A stretch of 64,000 bases of DNA, from assembly GCA_023334545.1 (NCBI GenBank), contig JAADVB010000024.1, positions 59,626 through 123,625 of the forward strand, in the 5' to 3' direction. The stretch is from Salisapilia sapeloensis (Eukaryota > Oomycota > Peronosporomycetes > Peronosporales > Salisapiliaceae). How positions within the stretch are numbered: position 1 is the first letter of the stretch; each line of letters starts with the position of its first letter. This document shows, in pieces, positions 43,296 to 54,151 of the stretch. The notes under the pieces are model-generated. The model was not told the origin of the DNA. It saw nothing but the letters and a program-made list of their open reading frames with translations, and searched no databases. Both the position numbers and the translations under genes were made by a program.

Positions 43296-43967
43296 TTATT
43301 CAAGTGATTTATCAGCATCTACGTTCTGAGAAGACTTGCTCTGTAAGAAATGAACGATACTATCGACTTTTGCTTGTTCTTCCGTGTTGGTCGTTGCTTG
43401 ATCACTGTTGCTGTCTTGGTTCAATCCTTCTGCGTTGTTGTCAGTATACATTTCATCGGACTGTCCTTGCGAGTTGACGATGGCAAAAGTACTGAGCGAC
43501 TTCATACCAAATAGAGCACCCAGAGCTTTCGATGACAATGTCAAGACACAGATCGATACGTGATGCAGCTTGCATAGCATGGGAATCTGTGTAAACGTTG
43601 GTGCTTTTGGATCCACAGCAAACACCACGACCGATGCTTGACTTCTAGCAATACATCGACTCACTTGGTTCACACCACACACTACTGCAGCCTTTAGCGT
43701 AGCATTGACATCCAATTGCTTGGCAATCTCCATCTCCACTCGATCCAACACAATCTCCTGCTCTTCACTGTTTAACTTTTCAAACTGATCCAATTGCCAC
43801 ATATCTTTCGTCACTTGCTGCTTGTCATTCGTCTCTTTCTTCTTTGATCCCAGAGGTTTCTGTCGACCTCCATATCGATGTGCGACCTTCCTCTTCCTTG
43901 TCATGCTGCTCGTGTCCAACTGATATAAGTCATTATCAGATGCTATTAGCCAATCATATAGCTGCAT
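43296..43967 (-). CDS. L7Ae/L30e-fold protein, possible RNase P/MRP subunit (RPP38-like)
   Basis: A protein of about 223 residues if begun at the ATG at 43967; a second ATG at 43904 opens MTRKRKVAHRYGGRQKP and is an equally good start. The middle contains an L7Ae-type RNA-binding domain (GVNQVSRCIARSQASVVVFA, VDPKAPTFTQIPMLCKLHHV, SSKALGALFGMKSLSTFAI), where GVNxVxR is the usual kink-turn contact. The length, position of the domain and basic N-terminus recall RPP38, a subunit of RNase P and MRP, more than ribosomal or snoRNP members. The C-terminus is Asn/Asp/Gln-rich. Family certain, orthology tentative. Confidence 0.7.
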   Translation of the reverse strand: MQLYDWLIASDNDLYQLDTSSMTRKRKVAHRYGGRQKPLGSKKKETNDKQQVTKDMWQLDQFEKLNSEEQEIVLDRVEMEIAKQLDVNATLKAAVVCGVNQVSRCIARSQASVVVFAVDPKAPTFTQIPMLCKLHHVSICVLTLSSKALGALFGMKSLSTFAIVNSQGQSDEMYTDNNAEGLNQDSNSDQATTNTEEQAKVDSIVHFLQSKSSQNVDADKSLE

Positions 43968-44023
43968 ATTTTCGTACCAAATTCTTTTCGCCAAAACGTT
44001 TTTTAGGTCGCGAGTACACGTCC

Positions 44024-45448
44024 ATGGTCCGCTTCTTCTCTACTTCTTCAAAGAGAGATCGTCGGTATACAGCAGTAGAAGAACAAACGGGAGAAAGAGA
44101 TAGTTTACAGTCTAGTCAGACAAGTCCGAGCGAAGAAGGAGACATGGGGAACGCTGCAAGTCGAAACGATGTGTCCGACCGTGGGGAGAGGCGGCAAGGT
44201 TCAGAGCACCAGGCGCCAAGTCCATCCAATACCATCCATTCGAGTGATGAGGAAGGTACTGATAATCAGCATTCCCCTTCACATACCACACAGCACGCAA
44301 CGAGCGAAGGCAAAGGCACGATTGTCCGTCCAAAAACTTCAGACGACGCTCAAGCTGCTTCAGATAACCAAATGGAGAGCGAACAGAACCATGAGGAGAG
44401 TAGTGACGTTGATTCTGAACCTGGTAGTATGACGATCAGGATTCTAGACCTCAATGGCAAGTACTATCGTATTGATTGCCGTCCAGAATGGACGATCGCC
44501 ACGATCAAGGAGAAAGTGGCGGTCGAGGCAGAAGTCGCCATCCCTTCCCAGAAACTTATCTATCGAGGTCGAGTTTTGGAAGATGATAAGTCGTTAGATG
44601 AGTATCAGGTCGAAGATGGACATACGATTCATCTTTTCGTCCGCATGGCGCCGAATCCAGAGTCAGAGGAGGCATCTACTGAAGCAAACAACGCAAACAC
44701 AACGTCAGAAGACCATACTCGCATGCACATCGTCCATGTCGCTAGTGACGTCGTGTCCTCTGCAGTTTTTCCGTCTGATTCCGCTCGACGAGTGGATCCT
44801 TTGATGCTTGATTCACCTCTTGGGAACTGCGCTCGACGAGTAAAACTCTGGAGCTCCTTCTTACTCATCATCTACACGATGAAAGTCATGGGTCAATTTG
44901 CTCTCTTAGCAAATGACCAGCAACCTCCACAACAGAACGACATGATGGATGGAGAGAACATGACAGGAGATGATGGGAACGGGTTTGAACAGAAAATCTA
45001 TGACCGACAGCGGTACGACTACCAGGAGAACTTCAACCAAGACCCGCTCATCGGCACCGTTGAACTCATCGTCCACTTCTTCGGTGTGTACATTGGTTGC
45101 GTTGGGTTTAAAGCTGCTCATGACACAGATATTCGTCCTATTCGCTTCTACTTTCGAGGCATCCTGTGGCTTGCTGTCTTGACTGTCGCGGAACAAGTCT
45201 ACTTGACCATCCACATTGCCGAGTCAGACTATCCGGAGGAAAGGGTGCACTATCCATACGGAGCGCAGGCACCATCAAAAGATGACATTGTGTCGGCGAA
45301 TATCTTTCAGATCGTCATGCTGTCGACCATGTGGGTCTTGTGTATCCACCACTCGCATCAGCATGTAAAGGAAGTGCGTCGATACAATGAATCCTTTGCT
45401 GCTGCTGCGATGAATGCAGTCCCTCCGTCTCACTTACCAGATGTGTAA
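44024..45448 (+). CDS. Membrane protein with ubiquitin-like domain
   Basis: I start at the ATG at 44024, giving 474 residues. After a polar, Ser/Glu-rich stretch comes a ubiquitin-like domain (about 140-210): MTIRILDLNGKYYRIDCRPE, IPSQKLIYRGRVLEDDKSLD and VEDGHTIHLFVR. Four hydrophobic segments follow: WSSFLLIIYTMKVMGQFALL, LIVHFFGVYIGCVGFKAA, FRGILWLAVLTVAEQVYLTI and IFQIVMLSTMWVLCIHH. The arrangement resembles HERPUD or TMUB proteins of ER-associated degradation, so an ER role is a reasonable guess, but I know no clear orthologue. It is divergent from the L7Ae-fold gene with at most 120 bases between starts. Confidence 0.75.
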   Translation: MVRFFSTSSKRDRRYTAVEEQTGERDSLQSSQTSPSEEGDMGNAASRNDVSDRGERRQGSEHQAPSPSNTIHSSDEEGTDNQHSPSHTTQHATSEGKGTIVRPKTSDDAQAASDNQMESEQNHEESSDVDSEPGSMTIRILDLNGKYYRIDCRPEWTIATIKEKVAVEAEVAIPSQKLIYRGRVLEDDKSLDEYQVEDGHTIHLFVRMAPNPESEEASTEANNANTTSEDHTRMHIVHVASDVVSSAVFPSDSARRVDPLMLDSPLGNCARRVKLWSSFLLIIYTMKVMGQFALLANDQQPPQQNDMMDGENMTGDDGNGFEQKIYDRQRYDYQENFNQDPLIGTVELIVHFFGVYIGCVGFKAAHDTDIRPIRFYFRGILWLAVLTVAEQVYLTIHIAESDYPEERVHYPYGAQAPSKDDIVSANIFQIVMLSTMWVLCIHHSHQHVKEVRRYNESFAAAAMNAVPPSHLPDV

Positions 45449-45601
45449 AATTCAAATGAACTTGCTTGTGCTCAATTACATTGTCGTTCTCTTTGGTGTT
45501 GTTGTGATGTACAGACAAGAGGTTTCTCCCTTTCTCCGACGTGGATATAAATAGATTGATCTGATGAAGCTGTGTGCAAAAGGAGAGAGGAAACGAACTG
45601 G

Positions 45602-48600
45602 ATGGGAGATAGATCTAAGGAAAGCGAATATATTAAACCTTCTAGGACTGACTGTCCGAGTGGTCTAGTCGGTGAACCAGAGAAATCTTCCTGTGAAGTT
45701 GACTCGTCCGTGTGGGATACGATCGAAGCGCAGGAACAGTCAGAGTTTCTATCTTGGCTCGATGGAGAGGACCAAGCTGGAACTATTGAAGATGAAGACT
45801 TCATATTCAAACCTCCTAGAGACAAGGGTCAAGCATCACGTTCAGGTTGGCCTATGCAAGCTAAGACTTCATTAAAAGCTTCTCTTGTGGAACAAAAACG
45901 AAAGGAGAGTATTCATGCAAAAGAGTATCCGATACATCCTATCAGCACGTCAGTAAACAGCGGTACGTACGTAAATAATCTATTAACCGATGGTAATGTT
46001 GGGCGCACTCTTATCCATGTGCTGTAGAAAAGTTTGTGCAACGTAGCCAAGGAAGCAATGATCGTATCACTAGTTGGAGGGAAAGCATAGAGGTACCTAT
46101 CTTACTACTGTACAGTAATCCACGTTTCTTCATCCGGCAATAGATATGCTTTCCGATTCTTGCTCATGATCAAGTGTCCACAGGTACACTTGAGAGGACC
46201 AAATTGGATTTACCTAGTCAAGTGATGCTTCGCCGTGATCTTGAGGCTCTGTACTCATCAATTTTTTCCTCATCGACTTACAAGCATAATCTGCGCTCAG
46301 CTGATCCAGTACGTTGCAATGACGGAACAATCGACGTAATTGATGCTGCTGAAAAATTATTTACCTGCCTGTATAAAAGCCTTGGTGAACCTTACCGCCA
46401 AGGACAGGTAAATACGTTTGGACCACTATTGTTGCTAGCAGAAGCTGACCCATCGCAGCGAGATGTTTGGATCATTCTATACGCCATGGCAAAATACTTT
46501 TTACCAGGTCCTTCCCATAAACTACGCAATGTCATTGTAAGTAATCGAAGGTCTCTTCTTCCGTGGTTACTCTTGTACCATGCACCAAAGCTTGGAGTAT
46601 ATCTGTCTCAGCGAGTTACCACGTGGTTTACTGCCGATGAACGAGGCAATTTCATCATTTCGGAGACCTGGATTGCATCGCTATTTGAGGATAAGAAACT
46701 GGACGATTTGAATACGTTGATTAAAGTTTGGGATACTTGCCTTGGCGTAAATGCTTCTCTTCGAGGTAGTCATGAATGTGAAAGTGTTGATCCATCCTCC
46801 ATCGTATGCTACATTACCATATATCTAATGGTAGTGAGCGAGCGAGAACTAGTGCGAATGTCACAACAAGAGCTACAATTTCGCCTACCTCAAGTGCTAT
46901 ATGAAGCATTGGGACGAAGCACCTCCTCCGACCTTTGTATTGGTGTACAGGACATCATTACATCGACCCCAAGTAGCTTTCATCAAAAGTTGGGCAAAGT
47001 ATTATCGAAAACAAAGCGTTACAATTCTTCAGACGAAGTGGAAGATCAACGTACAAAGAGAGATGAACGAGCAAAAAGTTTAGAAAATGTACACGCCACA
47101 GATACTCCTGCATCAATTCTTTCAGCGCCACGACGCTTGTCTCTAAATTTACTCAGTGTACCTGGAAAACTGACGCAGCTTGCTCCAACAATATCAACAT
47201 TTGCCTTCGGTCAAGAAATCCATCTCCACTCGCAGGATACAATAGGAGACAATTTAATCGTCAAGACAGCAAATAGTTACCCAGAACTCCACTCAATCGT
47301 GTTATCGCTTCCTCCGGAAGATATTTTACCAGCCATCTTCAGCACATATTCGGATTTTAATCATTCATCAACGAAAGGTCTTATCCAGTACATGATACTT
47401 GACTGCCGGTCAGATGAAAAAGGATTTGTGGGTAGTATTCCTACTGCATTTAAGATTAGCCCGCAAGTGTTATTTGATGACGATGAAATTGAAGCCACAC
47501 TTTCCACGCTTTCTTTGCTCAAGCAAGACTACCACCTTTGCGTCATGGGGCACGGATATGAATTTAAATCCAAATGTCAAATTTCCAAAGGTAAAAGTGC
47601 CAGTTTAAAGCCATCGTCTGCAGCTCTATATGGCATGACTTGTGCTGAATATGACGCGGCAGTAGCGAAAGATTATTCGTGTATAAATGATATTGTTCAG
47701 CTGCTTATAAAGCATGGACTAGCTCATGTGAGCACACTTGAAGGCGGATACGCTGCTGCACACGATTTTCTTTTGTCTGCCACGGACTTCTCTACTGATG
47801 AACTCGTGGACCACGATAGTTCTGACTGCTCACTTTGTTGCCATCAGCGACCAGAATCTCTTCGTATTAGTTCACATTCAAGCGAGTTACTTGCCAATAC
47901 GAAAGCTAATAACTACAATGATTCCATCGATAGCAAACTGGACGCGAATAAAGATGAAGATGTGACAGCTACGAAGACAACAAACGTAAAGCCCGGTTCC
48001 TCTTTTTCAAAGTTTACTGAACGATGGCGAGCTACCAGTATCTCAATGCCACTGCCATCTACTGAAAGTTTAGTTGAAGCAAAGAATTGGGTAACTCGAA
48101 ATTCTTTTACACCGAAGACATCACAGCAAAACACGCCTTCTATATCGTCCAATGCAAAGGCTGTAGGACAAGAAGGCGTAGATGTATCGTCGCCTATAGC
48201 ACGCTTTCGAAATTCGTTCGTAGCGATGGGAAGTGAGGGCGTGGATATACTTCGTAAAGCTGAGTACATTGGCTTGGAGAAAGCTCTTCAAGGAATGCAC
48301 TTAGCTTCGGATACTCTTAGTCATTTACGTTATCACACTGAAGAGCCTAAGCCAAGGCCACAGTCCATGCCTACTTCAGCATCACCAACGCATGAGCAAT
48401 TTACAATCGACGGTGAAGATGACGATCCTGAAGTAGCCAATCTCTACGATAGCAACTCTGCTCGTAATTCAAACGTGTCGTCTTTAGCAGTAGATCCCTT
48501 ACAGGCGTCCATGTTATTCAAACTGAACACAACCGTTGAAGAAGTTGATATTACACCTGGGCAAATTTACCAATTGACCAAAGGCGTGTATGTACGTCGA

Positions 48601-48984
48601 TCGAACCTTCAAAAGCTCAGACCAAGTTTGTTTTATATTTCGTACAAGAAGAAGGTTGTCCGGTTACCGTCGGACGCTACACGGCCAACTTGCATCAAAA
48701 TGGTTCAACGGCGGTTGGTTGCTGTCGAGAATTGTCTTCTAGTGCTGCAGGTCACCAATGACGATGAAGATCTGTTTGAAGTAAAATCGTGCCATCCACT
48801 CTCTCATCTTGATCGGATGACTCAGATGAAAAAGAATGCCTTGGTGGTCAAGCTGTATTTCAAATGGGATCTTCCGAATGGGGAATGCAGAGAGGTATGT
48901 AAAACCTATGAAGTGCAACAGCGAGATCAATTCATTCGAGTTGTACAAGCAGCTATGGAGCGCCAGGTTACCACTGCAGGCTAA
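45602..48984 (+). CDS. TBC1D23 homologue (TBC, rhodanese-like and C-terminal domain)
   Basis: Bridging factor that in animals links endosome-derived vesicles to Golgi golgins. Three exons, 45602-45962, 46028-46092 and 46144-48984, encode 1,088 residues. A TBC-fold region spans about 150-390 (RRDLEALYSSIFSSSTYKHN, GPLLLLAEADPSQRDVWIIL). A rhodanese-like domain follows (YMILDCRSDEKGFVGSIPTA, LCVMGHGYEF, HVSTLEGGYAAAHDFLL); the loop has no cysteine-then-arginine active site. The last 140 residues (TPGQIYQLTKGVYVRRSNLQ, RPSLFYISYKKKVVRLPSD, ending in an acidic/basic sheet) match the C-terminal domain of TBC1D23. No IxxDxxR and YxQ catalytic fingers are apparent, as in animal TBC1D23, so it is likely not an active RabGAP. 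Confidence 0.85.
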
Positions 48985-49151
48985 GAACATGCTGCTGTAT
49001 TCCATAAAAAGAAACTAGCCGTTAGCGTATTTGCGACGGTAAATAAAACTTGACTACTTCCACAATTCTTATCATTCCGCGTATTTACCGTCTAAGCTGA
49101 AGTGCCCATCGTGCTCTATTCACATCTCTTTAAGCAGTCCAAACAGCAAGC

Positions 49152-49755
49152 ATGAGCGACAAGGTAGTAAAAATCGATGAGGTTTCCAGAAACCAGATCT
49201 GGCGCGAGCAACTCAAGAAAGAGTACAACATGGAAAGTCCACTCACTCCTTTCCAGATCAACCCGAAAACAAGTAAACACCATTTAGAGTTTGAATTATT
49301 AAGGAGTCTTCCGTCTCTTATGTCAATAACGTAGTCAGTGCTGTCTCCATGAAGCCTACGATTACACATCCATCGGACTTTGGAAAGTCGCCTAGAGAAG
49401 ACAACAACGAAATTGGTACTCTTCCCTATAATAAACGATGGATATAGTCTCTAATTCACTACTTTATCATGCTAATAGCAAACAAAGTGATAGAAGCTAG
49501 CCAAAAAGTACTCGATCGATCCAAGTTACCACTCACGGAATCCCAACGCGTCGGGTACATCTCTCTTCTTCGTATCTCCGTCGGAGTAGCATATTAACAG
49601 CAAGCGCATGCATATATAGATGGCTTCATGCCGCCGCTCTACAAGGCATTGAAGGTGACTTGCAACGACGGATGTTTAAAGGACGCGAAAGGTACTAATC
49701 CAATTGCCACTACATCCTACCTCCTATCTCAATCTTTTTTCTAGCTGCGACGTAA
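49152..49755 (+). CDS. Hypothetical 125-residue protein in five small exons
   Basis: Not recognised. I joined 49152-49272, 49335-49415, 49479-49571, 49620-49691 and 49745-49755; every junction is GT-AG, in phase 1, and introns are 48-63 bases. The protein starts MSDKVVKIDEVSRNQIWREQ and continues with charged and helical segments (ANKVIEASQKVLDRSKLPLT, GFMPPLYKALKVTCNDGC), ending KDAKAAT. No membrane segment is visible. The final coding exon would be only 11 bases, so the 3' end is the least certain part. The next gene is convergent, 259 bases away. Confidence 0.6.
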
Positions 49756-50014
49756 CTCAATTTGCCGACTCATATTGCACCATGGCAGGTTGCTCGCCAT
49801 TTGCAGACAAGTCTACTTAATTCAACAATCGATTTGCTTCGAATAAACCACCTACCAGATCTACTATCTTGCCCTCTATCCCTTTCGTTCCAAAGTACGA
49901 GTATGAATGCATAAAACTTGAAAGCAAAGGTATCTAAAAACCCATATCACGGCCTCTTATCTCATCTCCACTTTTCGTAATAAAGAGAAACATTGTAAAA
50001 AACGTTTCTCTAGC

Positions 50015-51622
50015 TTACACGTCATCCGGTGGCTGAGATGCCAACGACCCCCTTCGTTCATTCAATCCCGCTTGCTCCGGTAACGACTGCGCTGAAGGTG
50101 CTTTCGGGATCGGAGGCAGCATACTCAACGTCGGCGGATCCACCTTCTGTCCTTCTCCCTTCGTCTGAGCATCCAGCATCTGCAACTGCGTCCGCAGGTC
50201 CTCAATATTCGACAAGACCATACGTCGATGACCTTTCTTCACCTTCATGTCCTTGAGGTCTTCCTCATCAATCGTCGCGACGGTTCGCAAGTCATCAAAT
50301 CCATCACGCTCAAAGTTGTTCACGTACTCGTCCATCTTGAGCTGACTCAGCCACTCTTTCACCGTGTCAATGCCTCGCAATCGAGCACCTTCCGGAACAG
50401 TCTCATCTGTTCCCGTCGCTTCGTGCTCATAATTCGAAAACTCGGCGTTCCCTTCTTCCCATGCCTGCAGTCTCGCTGCTAGTGTGCTATGTCCAGCTTC
50501 GAAAGCACACCTCGAAGGCGTTTTATTCGTCAACGTTAGAGAGAGGAACTGGGAAGCGTCAGGAGCCTTTCGCACGAGCCAGAACGCACAGTGCTTGTGG
50601 CCACCTAAAGCAGCACAATGAAGGGCGTTGCGACCGAACTTATCGGCGTCTGTCCAGACGGCAAAGTGCTCGCCAAGGAGCTTGAGCGTCGACAAGTGTC
50701 CGAACTCAGCTGCCCAATGCATGGCATTCTTCCCGTTCTTATCGACCATGAAACGAAGTGGATAGGCGCCATCGATTTCGGCGATCATACGACTTACTTG
50801 CTCGTCATCCCCGTCTTCCGCTGCGTGAACAAACTTCTGCGACGTATCGTACCAGCTCTTGAGAAACTGAACGCACTTTTGCTTGTGCTTGTCTTTCGCG
50901 AGCTGATAAGCTGTCCTATTGTCAAAGCTCGTGATATGGACATCGATGCCTTTCATGCACAAGTACTGGATGACTTCCTTCCGGCCCTTCGACGCTGCCC
51001 AATGCAGGCAAGTGCTTCCATAATCATCCACGATATTCACGTCAATCGGATCAGCACATTCGTCGACAAGGTACTCGACTACATCCAAGTGCCCATTGAT
51101 AGCTGCAAAGCAGTGGGCCAATCGACCGAATTTGTCTTGACCGTCGATCGGAACGCCTTGATCGACTAGCAGTTGGACGACTTCCAAGTGGCCGTAGAAG
51201 GCAGCATAATGCAAAGGTGTCTGTCCATCGTCGTCTTCCACTTGTCGATCGACGTTGGGAAAGTTGAGTAGATATTCCACCACTTCCAATTGTCCGGATG
51301 AGGCAGCTGCATGGAGTGCCGTGCATCCATTCTAGCAAGTAGACAGGTATAAAAGTTTAGGATATGTGCTTCATTATTATACATAAAAAGAGAAAGATAA
51401 TAGAGGGGTATGTACTTGGTTCCGGTAGTTAATGTCAGCATTCACTTCTTCCAGCAAGTAGCGAATCTCCTGGACTTTGCCGCGGTGACACTTGACGATG
51501 AGCACGTCGCCGAGGGTGTAGATCCCTTGTGCCGGGGCTCCACCGGCCGCAATCGGTACAGATCCATTTCCGCCAGCAGCTGCGGCCCCGCCCATAACTA
51601 CGTGCATGACAGGTCGGCTCAT
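50015..51622 (-). CDS. Ankyrin-repeat and SAM-domain protein
   Basis: Two exons, 51416-51622 and 50015-51331, encode 507 residues. The N-terminus is Gly/Ala-rich, then at least seven ankyrin repeats run from about 40 to 340 (NGCTALHAAASSGQLEVVEY, DGQTPLHYAAFYGHLEVVQL, YGSTCLHWAASKGRKEVIQY, NGKNAMHWAAEFGHLSTLKL, FGRNALHCAALGGHKHCAFW). A SAM domain follows at about 375-440 (TVKEWLSQLKMDEYVNNFER, DEEDLKDMKVKKGHRRMVLS). The C-terminus is a short Pro/Ser-rich tail. Such proteins are scaffolds; ANKS-type members can be ciliary, but no specific partner is implied by the sequence. Confidence 0.88.
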
Positions 51623-51848
51623 ATCGAACTCGTCCGGTGGTAATCCTCTCCTGAGTCGGGTCCGTCGAGAGCACCGAGTACGCTGCCAGTGCTATTGATC
51701 AAAGTATATGTTGCACGAAGGTCGCACGACAGGCTTCGGAGCAACATGGCGCCTCCTCCATGATCTTCAGCGGCCGTTTCAGCGCCGTACGTGGAGACTT
51801 GGCGAGAGGGACTTTTGGATACGAGTCGGAAGACGGATTTGGACCGAT

Positions 51849-52387
51849 ATGGGTGCTGCAGCTAGTACGAATGAAGATGGGGTACCTACCTTTTTATTTT
51901 TTTAAATTATTTATGTAGTTAATTAATCAAGGATGTAGTTTGTTATTGGAGATGTGGTCACCTTTGGAATGCCGCAATTGACACATCGAGTCGTTGGGGT
52001 AGATCTAGATTGCTTCTAAGAGTAAAAGAAAATTTATTGAGAACTATGTGTGTACAGATCGTTGTCGCGGTCGAGGAGAAGACTTGTGATATCCAAGTGT
52101 CGAGTGATGAAGTTGTGGACATGATTCCACGTGATGACATGAAGCGAATCGCTAGCTGGGACGAAATTGAGGTCGATGATATAGTCAAAGTAAAAGAAGA
52201 TGGTAGTAGCTTGTACTATGAAGCGAATGTTCTGTCGAGAGACACGAATGGTACGTTTACAGTGCGATTCGGAGATGGCGAAGTGGAACACAACGTTCAC
52301 ACGGATCGAATATTGAAGCTCATGTCCGGGAGACTACAGCGAAACGAACGAATGACTTTAAAGTCATCAGCAGAAGATGAAAAGTAA
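51849..52387 (+). CDS. Small Tudor/SH3-like protein with predicted N-myristoylation site
   Basis: Three exons, 51849-51881, 51939-51998 and 52058-52387, encode 140 residues with in-frame GT-AG junctions. The N-terminus MGAAASTNEDG meets the N-myristoylation pattern (Gly2, Ser6). A first beta-rich segment (FVIGDVVTFGMPQLTHRVVG, then IVVAVEEKTCDIQVSSDEVV) is followed by a second that looks like a Tudor fold (DDIVKVKEDGSSLYYEANVL, SRDTNGTFTVRFGDGEVEHN). The combination of a lipid anchor and a Tudor-like barrel is unusual. It is convergent with RSPH3, whose stop lies 51 bases away. No orthologue recognised. Confidence 0.7.
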
Positions 52388-52438
52388 TGATCATGTTCAC
52401 ATCAAACCAGATACTTCACTTTTCGAATCAAGATACTT

Positions 52439-54087
52439 TTATAATACTTTTGCGAGTGGTAAGATGGATAGATATCCATTAGGAGGTGCTACCACGGTCT
52501 CGTCGAGATTCTCTGCTATCCAGCTCTATGAAAATAATCACCGTCAATACATGGGATAGGTTTGCTAGTTGAGTCAGATAGTTTACCTGAAGTTTCCCTT
52601 CGATAGCTGAAAGTGAATCGGTCCGGGATACATCGATAGGTCCAATCGTTGTCATACTTTCAGGATGACCGGGTAAAGGATCTTGGAGTAACAACCGCAC
52701 CGACGCGGCATCCTCTTGCTTTAAAAGATAAGATAGCACATTCTCCTTGCGAAGTGTGTTTTCAATAAGTCCTGTACGAACGCGAATTAGAGGATCGATT
52801 ATGAGTAAGATCGGATCAATATAAATTATTGAGTGTACCGTCAAGAAGTCTCATCGCAGTAGCTTTCATGTCGACTATGTCGCTAACTTCAGGAATGATA
52901 GTTGTTACCAACCACACTTCGAGATCACGTTGAATCGGATCGTAAAAGACGCCATTGCGTTCCAAAATTCTAATAGTCTCTTTAATAACATGAGGGATAA
53001 TGGCCTTTGAATATTGCCAAGCTGCTAGTTTCTCAACAAATTTCTTGCGCTGCTTTATCTTCTTTTCCTTCTCGGCTTTCATACGTTCCTTTTCCTTGTA
53101 ATCTGCAACTGCCTTTTGCTCCAGTTCGCGCTCGGCGCGAGCATTCTCAGCCTTCTTGTCAACCATAATGCGATGATCGGATTCGAGAGAAACCATTTCC
53201 GTCTCCTGCTTTAATTCCACCAAAGCTTGTGCCATTGTTTTATTCACTAAGACATGAAGAAGTGGTTCCACCTCCTTGTCAAAGTTAAACAATTGGTCTG
53301 AATCTTGGATCTATGCCCACAAAAGCCATCATTAGTTGACCAACGAAAGAAAACTACCGGACTTCAGTATGCTAAAGACTAACCTGAGTTGAAGTGTCGA
53401 CTCCAACTTTCGGTCGATGGAATGGACCGTCAGATATATCTTTAGCTTGGTTCGTGATCAAGCGTGGTCCAAATGCATCTGTCTGGCTGTAGGATTCCAC
53501 ACTGGCACACGCTTGTGCCTGTTCCACGAGATACTCTTCAAGTGGTAGTGATGAAACTATAGAGACGGATAAACTATAGCAAGCATTCGAGATTAAAATA
53601 GTGAAGCAGATTACATGACTCAGAGATTCGTGCTTTCGGCTCGAAGACGCTATGCTGCTTCGTTTTAGACTTTTTAGGTCGCTTGGGGACGGTTGGTCCG
53701 AAGCTGGAACGACTTTGCCGAGCATGAGATGCGATAGAATTCTAATTACCACATAGAATAGTAATTGCTTCTGTGCTAAGGGATACCAAATGCTTCATGA
53801 AGGCAGACATACCATAGCAAACACGCTTCCTCGCACCACACGAGGATTGTGCATGATGTTGGGAATAATTTCTCTAAAATGGAAGTGATCGCATGGAAAT
53901 AAGATAATTGTGGAAACTACATGGAGAATGTGACGTACCTCTCAGATTCGTCTGTACGCTTTCTCTGTTTCAATCGCCCATTTGGAACTGCTCTTGGCTT
54001 TGATGCGTAGGAGTACGATAGTTGTTCGTCTAACTCCATCCCACCTTTGCTGGCTTGATAGTCAAATAAATACAATGGGAGTTTCAT
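52439..54087 (-). CDS. RSPH3: Radial spoke protein 3 (RSPH3)
   Basis: Stalk protein that anchors radial spokes to axonemal doublets and binds protein kinase A subunits in other species. I rebuilt seven exons: 53939-54087, 53813-53873, 53615-53741, 53384-53556, 52839-53310, 52587-52771 and 52439-52525, giving 417 residues. The join produces PNIMHNPRVVRGSVFAM, the conserved radial-spoke-3 motif, then VGVDTSTQIQDSDQLFNFDK and EVEPLLHVLVNKTMAQALVE, and a highly charged helix (ADYKEKERMKAEKEKKIKQR). The last two exons extend the conserved C-terminal helix (LLDGLIENTLRKENVLSYLL). Without the last splices the frame would stop early at 52816. Confidence 0.88.
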
Positions 54088-54151
54088 TTCTATTCTGTAC
54101 ACCAGGGTTGCTTGAGTTTCTTGCTACTCTTTTGCTGCTACAAAATTGCGG

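Noticed and set aside
52816-52838. RSPH3 stop codon at 52816
   Set aside because: A good donor at 52838 and two further in-frame exons extend the conserved helix, so this stop lies in an intron.
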